From Bacteriovoracaceae bacterium UBA2394 (GTDB taxonomy: Bacteria; Bdellovibrionota; UBA2394), in contig DDSI01000200.1 of assembly GCA_002343335.1 (NCBI GenBank), positions 1 through 7,455 on the forward strand: DNA of 7,455 nucleotides, in the 5' to 3' direction. Positions 1 through 6,346 of this stretch are shown piece by piece. Made by a program: the position numbers and the translations under genes. The notes under the pieces were generated by a model, which was given only the letters and a program-made list of their open reading frames with translations, ran no database searches and was not told the DNA's origin. Within the stretch, counting starts at the first letter, position 1. Every line of letters begins with the position of its first letter.

Positions 1-1323
1 GAGAAGGAGGAGATCGAAGGCGCTACTTGGTCGATTGATCCTTCTCGACGATGTGTGCATTTCGTCGGAGTGCTACGCGCGCCGGGAATCGCGGCTCAGC
101 GTCCGCTTCTTCTTGTGCATCATGGCGACACCATGCCCGCCAATGCGAGTGAGTGGTCCACCCCTCCGTTTGAGCCCACATGGATACGTGAGCAAACCGA
201 TTGGTATATGCAAGCACGCGGCGCGATCGACGACAAAGGTCATGGCGTTGCACATTGGATGACGATTAAAAAATTGCGGGACTCTCCCGTAAAACGCACG
301 CGCGATGTGTACTTCATTATGAATTGCGGTGAAGAAGTGGGCGATCCGTTGGGTGCCGTAGCCTTTGTGCATTTTCTGATTCAACCGCTCAATTCACTCC
401 CGCAGACTCAAATTGAATTGAGTACTTCCGAAAAATTGGAAACGGGAAAAGTGATGCGGCGGTTTCGCTCTCTCACACGAGCGGAGTGGATGTGGAACGA
501 AGGAAGTTTTGGATCTACGACGGAAATCGCACCTTACACTTTGGCCCCGATCGCCACGGCTCAAAAGGGTTTTTGGCGCGGGCAAATTAAGATTGAAGGT
601 CCGGGAGGGCATTCGGCGCTGAACACGGCGGTGAGTCCTTTGGAGGCGATGGTCGGAGGCATGGATCAAATTTACTCTGAGAATCGAAAGTGGAGTCATC
701 GCTGGAAAAGTTTGCACTATGAAATGCAAGAGATGGTGCGAACCGTAGCGAAGACCCGCCCTTTTTATGAGCGTTGGATGCTGAATTTTTATCCGAGATT
801 GTTTTTTGAATTGTTTGGCATGCAGACCATGGTGACCAGTTGGTGGCAACCGGCGATTCCCGGCGCTGCCGATCCCTCGCTTCGGACATTTCAGAATATC
901 GTGCCATCCCAAGTCAGTACGAATTTGGAGTATCGATTTTTGGGAGATAAAACGCCCTTTGAAATTGAAGAGTCCTTGAAGGAAATTCTGGAAGATAGGG
1001 TTCCAAAGCATTTGAAGTATGAAGTGAAAACGCTCGATCATATCGCCTTTCGGCGGGATTTTTTTGAAGGTCTCGAGGCGGATCATTTTCGAGATGTGCT
1101 CTCAAGTTATCCGAAGGTGATGGTCACGCCATTTATCACACCCGGAGTGACGGACTCTCGTTACTATCGCCTGGCGGGTGTGCGCGCGTTTGATTTTGTG
1201 CCACTTTTTCTTACGCGCGAGAATATTCGCACCATGCATGGCAAGGACGAGCGCATTCCGCGTCAGGAATTATTTCGTGCGATTGACATCGAGTTCCGGA
1301 TCTTGGAACGTCTCGTGCAATAA
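1..1323 (+). CDS. M20-family zinc metallopeptidase/amidohydrolase, 5' end outside window
   Basis: This is a metal-dependent hydrolase of the M20/M25/M40 clan, which cleaves peptide or N-acyl amide bonds. The exact substrate cannot be read from sequence. The frame is open from base 1 and already family-like there, so the gene starts upstream; the GTG at 55 is internal. Expected metal ligands are present in order: the HGD motif (His 121-123, Asp 127-129), the bridging Asp of GAIDDKG (229-231), the Glu pair of GEEVGD (331-336) and Glu of NEGSFG (499-501). The dimerisation-domain His of PGGHS is at 610-612, TDSRYYR lies near 1150, and the last ligand His of MHGKDE is at 1237-1239. The protein is therefore probably active. 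No membrane segment is visible, and any signal peptide would lie outside the window. Its TAA stop directly abuts the ATG of the comF-like gene. Family assignment is firm; the substrate is unknown. Confidence 0.9.
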   Translation, partial: EKEEIEGATWSIDPSRRCVHFVGVLRAPGIAAQRPLLLVHHGDTMPANASEWSTPPFEPTWIREQTDWYMQARGAIDDKGHGVAHWMTIKKLRDSPVKRTRDVYFIMNCGEEVGDPLGAVAFVHFLIQPLNSLPQTQIELSTSEKLETGKVMRRFRSLTRAEWMWNEGSFGSTTEIAPYTLAPIATAQKGFWRGQIKIEGPGGHSALNTAVSPLEAMVGGMDQIYSENRKWSHRWKSLHYEMQEMVRTVAKTRPFYERWMLNFYPRLFFELFGMQTMVTSWWQPAIPGAADPSLRTFQNIVPSQVSTNLEYRFLGDKTPFEIEESLKEILEDRVPKHLKYEVKTLDHIAFRRDFFEGLEADHFRDVLSSYPKVMVTPFITPGVTDSRYYRLAGVRAFDFVPLFLTRENIRTMHGKDERIPRQELFRAIDIEFRILERLVQ

Positions 1324-1932
1324 ATGCTACTGCCACCTTGCGAACATTGCAAAATTGCAACTTCGATAACGCTCTTGTGTAAAAATTGTGCACAAGAACT
1401 GGCGCTTGTGAACCCACCCAGCGGATCGGAGGCGCTAGACTCGTTGGACATCGCATTTCGATATGAAGGGGGCGTCCGCACGTGGATTTTGGATATCAAA
1501 GATCGCTTTCATTCTGAACGTTGGAAAGAATTAATCGCCGCGTATTTGCCGACAGCGCTGTTCGAGCGACGGTATGATTTCATCATACCCGTGACATCGG
1601 ATCCACAATCCAATCGGCTGCGGGGGTTTGATCCGAGCTTTGTATTGGCCAAGCGGCTCTCGCGATTGTTGAGTGTTCCTTTCAAGGCGCCAGTTTTTCA
1701 TCGATCAGACTTTCCACTTCCAAGGAAGGCGATGAAGCACGACATCGGCGAGTGGATGCTTTCGAAATGTGTCGGTTTGAACTCCGTGGCGGCCGGGGAA
1801 CTTTCCTCGACTTCCCGGATATTACTGGTGGATGACGTTTTCACTACGGGCTCGACCATGAATGTTCACGCCCGGCTCTTACGGGGGCTCGTGGGGCAAG
1901 TTCACGGCTTTTGCGTGGCCCTAAAAGTCTAG
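1324..1932 (+). CDS. comF: ComF-family phosphoribosyltransferase-like protein
   Basis: The 202-residue product has the two-part ComF/ComFC layout. An N-terminal zinc ribbon is formed by C6-x2-C9 and C19-x2-C22. A type I phosphoribosyltransferase fold follows, with the PRPP-binding loop ILLVDDVFTTGST at residues 166-178. The family signature that normally reads RxxRGFNQ appears here as RLRGFDPS, so its last positions differ. ComF proteins are cytoplasmic and are needed for natural transformation in several bacteria, probably handling incoming single-stranded DNA; their enzymatic activity is not settled. The length is slightly short of the usual 220-240. The ATG follows the upstream TAA with no spacer and without a good Shine-Dalgarno sequence, which suggests translational coupling to the peptidase gene. 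Competence cannot be inferred from this gene alone, because comF homologues are also widespread in species not known to be transformable. Confidence 0.88.
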   Translation: MLLPPCEHCKIATSITLLCKNCAQELALVNPPSGSEALDSLDIAFRYEGGVRTWILDIKDRFHSERWKELIAAYLPTALFERRYDFIIPVTSDPQSNRLRGFDPSFVLAKRLSRLLSVPFKAPVFHRSDFPLPRKAMKHDIGEWMLSKCVGLNSVAAGELSSTSRILLVDDVFTTGSTMNVHARLLRGLVGQVHGFCVALKV

Positions 1933-1968
1933 CTTTCAGAAGCTCGCTTGCGTTAAATTTCCGAGGTG

Positions 1969-2280
1969 ATGAATAGCGTCGGAATAGCGTTGGCATTGAT
2001 TCTTTGGCCTGCCGAGGGCGAAGGTAATTTGACCATGAAACCCATCGAGCGCCATTGCTTTATGCAGCCTTGCGCCAACTGGAAAGTGTTGCAATTTGAA
2101 TTTACAGGAGAGGATGGCAAGCCCACGAAGCTCGATGTGACCAAGGACGAAGTTGATGCCTACATTCTGCAGTTGAAGTCGAAAGATTCAGCGCCTCGAT
2201 CGATGAGTCAGATTACGGTCACGGGAAAATGGAAAAAAACGACTCAGGGCTTAGAAGTGATCGCGCAGGATTGGAAGTGA
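1969..2280 (+). CDS. small protein of unknown function, possibly exported
   Basis: I do not recognise this family. The ATG start gives 103 residues. An adjacent in-frame GTG at 1966 would add one, and a stop codon at 1954-1956 limits extension. The N-terminus has a short hydrophobic run (VGIALALILW) followed by PAEGEG, which could be a minimal signal peptide, but there is no basic residue ahead of it, so export is uncertain. Two cysteines (residues 30 and 35) flank a FMQP segment and could form a disulfide. The C-terminus (SQITVTGKWKKTTQGLEVI) looks like alternating beta-strands, as at the end of small OB-like folds; this is inference only. It sits between comF and glmU on the same strand, and its TGA overlaps the proposed glmU GTG. 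The start is poorly supported: the best anti-16S match, GAGGTGAT at 1963-1970, overlaps the start codon instead of preceding it. The overlap with glmU and an uninterrupted frame favour a real gene. Confidence 0.6.
   Translation: MNSVGIALALILWPAEGEGNLTMKPIERHCFMQPCANWKVLQFEFTGEDGKPTKLDVTKDEVDAYILQLKSKDSAPRSMSQITVTGKWKKTTQGLEVIAQDWK
2267..2270 (+). promoter_or_regulatory. ribosome binding site deciding the glmU start
   Basis: AGGA lies 6 bases before the GTG at 2277, which is ideal spacing. The in-frame ATG at 2229 has only GGGAA at 2223-2227, almost touching it, and would add 16 residues unlike any GlmU N-terminus. This site sits inside the small upstream gene, so ribosomes finishing that gene would be placed next to the glmU start. 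Confidence 0.6.
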
Positions 2281-3710
2281 AATCGAGTTCTTCTTCTAGC
2301 GTGGCGATCGTTTTAGCGGCTGGCGCAAGCACGCGGATGAAAAGCCCCCTCTCGAAACTGCTGCATCCCATTTTAGGACGTCCGATGATTCATTGGTCTT
2401 TGGAGCTCGTCTCTCATGTCGCTGAAAAAATTGTAGTAGTGGTGGGACATCAGCGCGCAGAGGTTGAAGCTTCGGTAAAGGAATTTCTCTCGAAGTCTTC
2501 CAATAAGAAATTGAAGTTAGAGTTTGCTCTGCAAGAAAAGCCGCTGGGGACGGCGGATGCCGTTCGCGCAGGCTTGAAAATTCTAAAGAAGGAAAATGCA
2601 GATTCGAATATTTTTATTGTGGGGGGCGACTGTGTTTTACTTCAAGCCGCCCACTTAAAGGCTTTTACCGAACTTCATTTAGAAGCGAAGGCATTGGTGT
2701 CGCTCATGACGGCGATCGTGCCGCCTCCCTCACCCTACGGTAGAATATGCAGAAATGCGCAGGGCGTGGCGGAGAAGATCGTGGAAGTGAAAGAGGCGAC
2801 ACCCGCTCAATTGGAAATTGCCGAAGTGAATCCTGGCTTTTATTGGGTCAAAAAATCTGCGCTTGAAGAAGCACTTGCCTCGATTGGAAATAAGGCCAAC
2901 AAAACACGCGAGTTCTATCTCACGGACATCGTAGAGATGGCCCGAATGCGCGGGTGGCTGGTCCAAACGTATGAGATCCCGAGGGACGATGCACTCGGAG
3001 TGAATAATCAATTGGAGTTGGCGGAAGCGGCATCGATTTTACGTAACCGGATCAATTCGCATTGGATGAATGACGGTGTGACCATGCTCGATCCCATGAC
3101 GACCTGGATTGAACCAGGCGTGCAGTTGAGTGCGGGAGTTACGTTGGAACCGGGTGTGAGTTTACGCGGAAACTCCAAGTTGGAAAAATTGGTGCGAGTG
3201 GGTGCGCATTCCATCATCGATAACACCTGGATTGGCGAAGGCTCGATCATCGAGGCATATTGTCATTTGAAGGATTCGAAAATCGGCGCCGGAGGGACGA
3301 TTGGTCCTTATGCGCGCACACGACCGGGCACAGTCTTGGATGAGGACGTGCATTTGGGCAATTTTGTGGAAGTGAAGAAATCTCATTTGCAGAAGGGCGT
3401 GAAGGCGGGGCACCTCTCCTATTTGGGAGATGCGGACATTGGGCAGAGCGCCAATGTGGGCGCGGGCACGATCACGTGCAATTACGACGGCTACGGCAAG
3501 CATAAGACGGTGATTGGCAAAGAGGTTTTCGTCGGTTCCAATTCAAGCTTGGTGGCTCCAGTAAAAATTGGTGATCGGGCGATCATCGGGGCGGGATCAG
3601 TGATTTCAGAAAATGTGTCGGCTGACGCCATAGCGCTCGAGCGCGCGAAGCAAAATAATATAGAGAAGGGCGCCAAGCGATTTCGCGAAAAGCGAAAGAG
3701 AAAGGGTTAG
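2277..3710 (+). CDS. glmU: bifunctional GlmU: glucosamine-1-phosphate acetyltransferase / GlcNAc-1-phosphate uridylyltransferase
   Basis: GlmU acetylates glucosamine-1-phosphate with acetyl-CoA and then couples GlcNAc-1-phosphate to UTP, giving UDP-GlcNAc for peptidoglycan and LPS; it acts in the cytoplasm. The GTG start gives 477 residues, against about 456 in E. coli. The N-terminal uridylyltransferase domain shows VLAAGASTRMKS (residues 12-23), the KPLGTADAV motif, the metal-binding Asp118 in GGD, YGRI, YLTDI and GVNN (Asn244, matching E. coli Asn227). The C-terminal half is a left-handed beta-helix of hexapeptide repeats with GPYARTRPG, VGAGTITCNYDG and the catalytic His379 of AGHLSYLGD (E. 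coli His363). Both activities should be intact. Small departures are Asp for His in LGTAHA and GGDCVLL for the usual GDxPL. The tail is strongly basic. The N-terminus carries six serines before the first strand. The GTG overlaps the upstream TGA as GTGA, and glmS begins 4 bp downstream. Confidence 0.96.
   Translation: MKSSSSSSVAIVLAAGASTRMKSPLSKLLHPILGRPMIHWSLELVSHVAEKIVVVVGHQRAEVEASVKEFLSKSSNKKLKLEFALQEKPLGTADAVRAGLKILKKENADSNIFIVGGDCVLLQAAHLKAFTELHLEAKALVSLMTAIVPPPSPYGRICRNAQGVAEKIVEVKEATPAQLEIAEVNPGFYWVKKSALEEALASIGNKANKTREFYLTDIVEMARMRGWLVQTYEIPRDDALGVNNQLELAEAASILRNRINSHWMNDGVTMLDPMTTWIEPGVQLSAGVTLEPGVSLRGNSKLEKLVRVGAHSIIDNTWIGEGSIIEAYCHLKDSKIGAGGTIGPYARTRPGTVLDEDVHLGNFVEVKKSHLQKGVKAGHLSYLGDADIGQSANVGAGTITCNYDGYGKHKTVIGKEVFVGSNSSLVAPVKIGDRAIIGAGSVISENVSADAIALERAKQNNIEKGAKRFREKRKRKG
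3701..3706 (+). promoter_or_regulatory. ribosome binding site of glmS
   Basis: AAAGGG lies at the very end of glmU with an 8-base gap to the glmS ATG. It supports the 3715 start and shows that glmS can be translated independently from the shared transcript. Confidence 0.55.
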
Positions 3711-3714
3711 TTGT

Positions 3715-5559
3715 ATGTGTGGGATTGTAGGCTATGTCGGACAGCGGGAAGCGTCGCCAATCGTACTCGCAGGTTTGAAGCGTTTGGAATATCGTGGCTA
3801 CGATTCCGCCGGTCTTGCGGCTATCGTTTCGGGAACGGGCGGATCGTCTTCAATCAAGATTAAGCGCTGCGAAGGAAAGTTAGAGAATTTGGTGCGTTCG
3901 CTGGAAACGGATCCCGTGCATGGCACGAATTCGATTGGCCACACGCGATGGGCAACGCACGGTCGACCGTCGGAGAAGAACGCGCACCCGCATCGCTACA
4001 AGGATGTGGTGATTGTTCATAACGGCATCATCGAAAATTATGCGAGTTTGAAAGAAGAGCTCTCAAAAAAGGGCCATGTCTTCACGTCGGAAACAGATTC
4101 GGAAGTGATCGCCCATCGCCTCCAATTCCATTTAGAAAAGGGAATTGGCTTTGAAGAAGCCTGTAAAAAGCTGGTGAATGATTTGAAGGGAGCCTTTGCG
4201 CTGGCAGCGCTTTGGGCGCAGGAACCGCGAAAGCTTTTCGTCGCGAAGCATGAATGCCCGATGGTGCTCGGCCTCGGTAAAGATGAGCAATTCATCGCGA
4301 GCGATATTCCGGCGCTTTTGGAATACACGCGCGATTTTATTTTCTTAAACGATCAAGAGATGGCGTTTGTGACGCCCGATCAAATCGTGCTCAAGAACTT
4401 TGCAGGGAAAGTTGTTCAGAAGAAACCGCATCATATCGAGTGGAGTTTTTCGGCCGCTGAAAAAGAGGGCTATCCACACTACATGCTCAAAGAAATTCAC
4501 GAGCAGCCGCGCGCCATTCGGGACACACTCCGAGGACGCATTCAGCCCAAACTAGATGGAGTCATTTTTGATCAGGTGCCGTGGACCAAAGCAAAATGGA
4601 AATCGTTTGATTCTTCATTGATCGTGGCCTGTGGCACGGCATTTCACGCGGGCCTCATTGGTAAATATTGGATCGAACGCCTTGCTCGCGTGCATGTCGA
4701 AGTCGATTTGGGTTCCGAGTTTCGATACCGAAATCCCATCGTGCCCAAGAAAACTTTTGCGGTAGCCATTTCTCAGTCGGGCGAGACCGCGGATACATTG
4801 GCAGCGCTCAATGAGGCGCTTCGATTAAAGCTTCCCTCGCTTGCGATCACGAACACGGTGCAAAGTTCAATTGTTCGAAAAGCGAAGAATGTTATTTATA
4901 CTCACGCCGGTCCGGAAGTGGCGGTGGCCTCCACCAAATGTTTTGTGAGCCAGCTTTCAACGCTTGCGCTTTTGGCGCTTCACTTGGCGGACGTACGAGG
5001 AATCTTGAAAAAAAGTGTAATTAAAAAATATCTTCAGGAGCTTGCGGAAGTGCCTGAGCACATCACGGAAGTTCTAAAACTGAACGATCACATTCACTCC
5101 ATTTGCAAAGAATATTCAAAGTTCGATCAGTATTTTTATTTAGGCAGAGGCTTGTCGTATCCTATCGCTCTGGAGGGTGCGTTGAAGCTGAAAGAAATTG
5201 CCTACATCAACACGCAGGCTTATCCATCGGGCGAAATGAAGCATGGTCCCATTGCTCTCATCAGCGATCAATGGCCCATTCTTTGCGTCGCTCCCGAAGC
5301 GAAGATCATGGATAAGATGATTACAAATATTCAGGAAGTGAAGGCCCGGGGTGGAAGACCGATTATCGTCGGTCCGGAAGGTCATTCGGAATTGCAATCT
5401 TTGGCAGAAGCTTATATTCCGATTCCGAAAGTTCGAGACGAGTGGGCGCCGTTTCTCTCGACGGTTGCACTCCAACTCTATTCGTACCACATGAGCGTCT
5501 TAAGGGGCTGTGACGTGGACAAACCTAAAAACTTGGCCAAATCGGTCACAGTTGAATGA
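3715..5559 (+). CDS. glmS: glutamine-fructose-6-phosphate aminotransferase (isomerizing)
   Basis: GlmS makes glucosamine-6-phosphate and glutamate from fructose-6-phosphate and glutamine, the committed step to amino sugars, in the cytoplasm. The 614 residues compare with 609 in E. coli. The protein begins MCGIVGYVG, so Cys2 becomes the N-terminal nucleophile of the class II glutaminase domain after Met removal. HTRWATHG and HNGIIENY follow. Two SIS domains bind the sugar phosphate: CGTAFHAG starts at Cys306, SQSGET at 353-358, and the second has LEGALKLKEIAY with Glu494 and MKHGPIALI with His510. The C-terminal NLAKSVTVE carries Lys609. These match E. coli Cys300, Glu488, His504 and Lys603 with a constant offset of 6, so all catalytic positions are kept. 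The start is fixed by Cys2 and by AAAGGG 8 bases upstream. The gene directly follows glmU, as in E. coli. There is no room for a glmS ribozyme in the 4-bp gap. Confidence 0.98.
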   Translation: MCGIVGYVGQREASPIVLAGLKRLEYRGYDSAGLAAIVSGTGGSSSIKIKRCEGKLENLVRSLETDPVHGTNSIGHTRWATHGRPSEKNAHPHRYKDVVIVHNGIIENYASLKEELSKKGHVFTSETDSEVIAHRLQFHLEKGIGFEEACKKLVNDLKGAFALAALWAQEPRKLFVAKHECPMVLGLGKDEQFIASDIPALLEYTRDFIFLNDQEMAFVTPDQIVLKNFAGKVVQKKPHHIEWSFSAAEKEGYPHYMLKEIHEQPRAIRDTLRGRIQPKLDGVIFDQVPWTKAKWKSFDSSLIVACGTAFHAGLIGKYWIERLARVHVEVDLGSEFRYRNPIVPKKTFAVAISQSGETADTLAALNEALRLKLPSLAITNTVQSSIVRKAKNVIYTHAGPEVAVASTKCFVSQLSTLALLALHLADVRGILKKSVIKKYLQELAEVPEHITEVLKLNDHIHSICKEYSKFDQYFYLGRGLSYPIALEGALKLKEIAYINTQAYPSGEMKHGPIALISDQWPILCVAPEAKIMDKMITNIQEVKARGGRPIIVGPEGHSELQSLAEAYIPIPKVRDEWAPFLSTVALQLYSYHMSVLRGCDVDKPKNLAKSVTVE

Positions 5560-5621
5560 GAACTGACGCGTGCGCTACCAAACTCGCTCAAGCTTCGAAT
5601 CGTAATGGATGAATTTCGTGT
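5560..5621. other. intergenic gap between convergent genes, no clear terminator
   Basis: These 62 bp lie between the glmS stop and the minus-strand stop of the PilZ gene. I find no GC-rich hairpin followed by a T-run on either strand. The only palindrome is a plain AAGCTT at 5590-5595. Termination here is either Rho-dependent or happens inside a neighbouring gene. Confidence 0.5.
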
Positions 5622-6074
5622 TTAGACAAGTTTCTTGGGGCCGCCGTCATTTCCGAAGAATTCTTCGATAATCCGTTTTGAAACGGTGATGATTTGTTTG
5701 TTTCGAAGATAGACAACGTAAGCGTCCAGAATCTTTTTGATGTTCGGAGAAACATCTTCAAATCGAATGCCCATACCCAATTGTTCGCGAGCTTTCTTGC
5801 GATTCACAGTCCAGTTCACTCGCACGACTTTGGCATTCACTTGAAGTGATCCCAAATCGCCGGGGAGGTTGAGCTTCAAAAGCAGAGAAGTTCTGGGTTT
5901 TAAAATTTCATTCGTTTTGAGGAATAAACCTTCATTGGTGATGTCGGTGATATCCGCAGCGAGTTCACCGCGTTCATGAACGAAGCTGACTCGTTCAGAG
6001 AGGAGTGGAATCCGAATTTCGGATCGTTTGTCTTTAGGCTTTAGTGTTTCCATTTTCATCCCTTTTTTTCTCAC
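5622..6074 (-). CDS. PilZ-domain protein, probable cyclic di-GMP effector
   Basis: The 150-residue product is a single PilZ domain with a helical C-terminal extension. The two nucleotide-binding signatures are present: RxxxR as Arg17-SEI-Arg21, and a D/NxSxxG-type motif as Asp44-I-Thr46-NE-Gly49, with Thr in place of the usual Ser. After this come GLFLKT, a strand-rich segment around VNAKVVRVNW and a GMGIRF strand. This layout resembles the atypical PilZ paralogues first seen in Myxococcus (the TIGR02266 type, from memory). PilZ proteins bind cyclic di-GMP and typically control motility, exopolysaccharide or transcription through a partner; no output domain is attached, so it would act by protein contact. 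There is no signal peptide or membrane segment. Start choice is open: GTG at 6074 has GAGG four bases upstream, whereas ATG at 6053 (7 residues shorter) has AAGGG with a 6-base gap. It diverges from the receiver gene and converges on glmS. Confidence 0.85.
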   Translation of the reverse strand: MRKKGMKMETLKPKDKRSEIRIPLLSERVSFVHERGELAADITDITNEGLFLKTNEILKPRTSLLLKLNLPGDLGSLQVNAKVVRVNWTVNRKKAREQLGMGIRFEDVSPNIKKILDAYVVYLRNKQIITVSKRIIEEFFGNDGGPKKLV

Positions 6075-6133
6075 TTTGCCTCACCAAAATTCAGTACAGA
6101 ACCTACACAAATTCTTCGACCTTGTCCTCGTCC

Positions 6134-6161
6134 TTGCGAGAGGCCGTGCTGTAAGGATAAT
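6134..6161 (+). promoter_or_regulatory. candidate sigma70-type promoter for the receiver gene
   Basis: TTGCGA at 6134-6139 matches TTGACA at 4 of 6 positions. GATAAT at 6156-6161 matches TATAAT at 5 of 6. The spacer is 16 bp. Transcription would begin near 6168, leaving a leader of about 180 bases to the preferred ATG at 6347 and placing the 6186-6219 dyad about 18 bases into the transcript. This is prediction only. Confidence 0.4.
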
Positions 6162-6185
6162 GCAATCTATGTACCAGGCAGAAAT

Positions 6186-6219
6186 GCCCTATAAATGTGT
6201 TTAAATCTATTTATAGGGC
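6186..6219. repeat. 34-bp dyad with perfect 11-bp arms, probable operator or leader hairpin
   Basis: The left arm GCCCTATAAAT (6186-6196) is the exact reverse complement of the right arm ATTTATAGGGC (6209-6219). The 12-base centre contains the palindrome TTTAAA (6200-6205) on the same axis. Only three positions on each side of that core break full symmetry, and two of the three would be G-U pairs in RNA. No T-run follows, so it is not a standard terminator. Its position in a divergent intergenic region, downstream of a plausible promoter, suggests an operator for a dimeric regulator or a structured leader. Confidence 0.65.
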
Positions 6220-6238
6220 GTGAGCTGCGACATCGCTG

Positions 6239-6253
6239 GGACAAAAAATGTCC
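6239..6253. repeat. short inverted repeat around an in-frame ATG
   Basis: GGACA (6239-6243) and TGTCC (6249-6253) are exact reverse complements around five A residues. The right side includes the last two bases of the ATG at 6248-6250, which is in frame with the receiver gene. In RNA this would be a small hairpin partly hiding that ATG, which slightly disfavours it as the true start. The element is short enough to be chance. Confidence 0.35.
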
Positions 6254-6346
6254 TCACCTACGCACTTTCCAAATGCTGCTCCGCAGGAAGTCATAGGGGC
6301 ACAAATTATCTCGGTTCAACTCTATTCCTCGGTTAAATTTAAAGAC

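Larger units (their letters stand above)
6075..6346. other. 272-bp divergent regulatory region
   Basis: This gap separates the minus-strand PilZ gene from the plus-strand receiver gene. It contains a candidate promoter reading towards the receiver gene (6134-6161), a long dyad (6186-6219) and a short hairpin around an in-frame ATG (6239-6253). Its last 99 bases (6248-6346) are open in the receiver frame but look non-coding. I see no clear promoter for the PilZ gene on the minus strand. Confidence 0.6.

Noticed and set aside
55..57. GTG as the start of the peptidase
   Set aside because: The frame is open to base 1 and the upstream residues fit the family, so this is an internal codon.
394..1086. 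230-residue open frame on the minus strand inside the peptidase gene
   Set aside because: It is antisense to a gene with all M20 motifs, has no recognisable domain, and its composition is that of a shadow frame.
1931..1944. Inverted repeat AGCTT/AAGCT at the end of the comF-like gene as a terminator
   Set aside because: The stem is only 5 bp and AT-rich with no following T-run, and downstream genes appear to be in the same operon.
3162..3503. 113-residue minus-strand frame inside glmU
   Set aside because: It lies fully antisense to the conserved acetyltransferase beta-helix of GlmU and has no motif of its own.
3711..3714. glmS ribozyme upstream of glmS
   Set aside because: The intergenic gap is 4 bp, so there is no untranslated region to hold one.
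6190..6195. TATAAA in the left dyad arm as a -10 box
   Set aside because: No acceptable -35 element lies 16-18 bp upstream, and the match is explained by the dyad itself.
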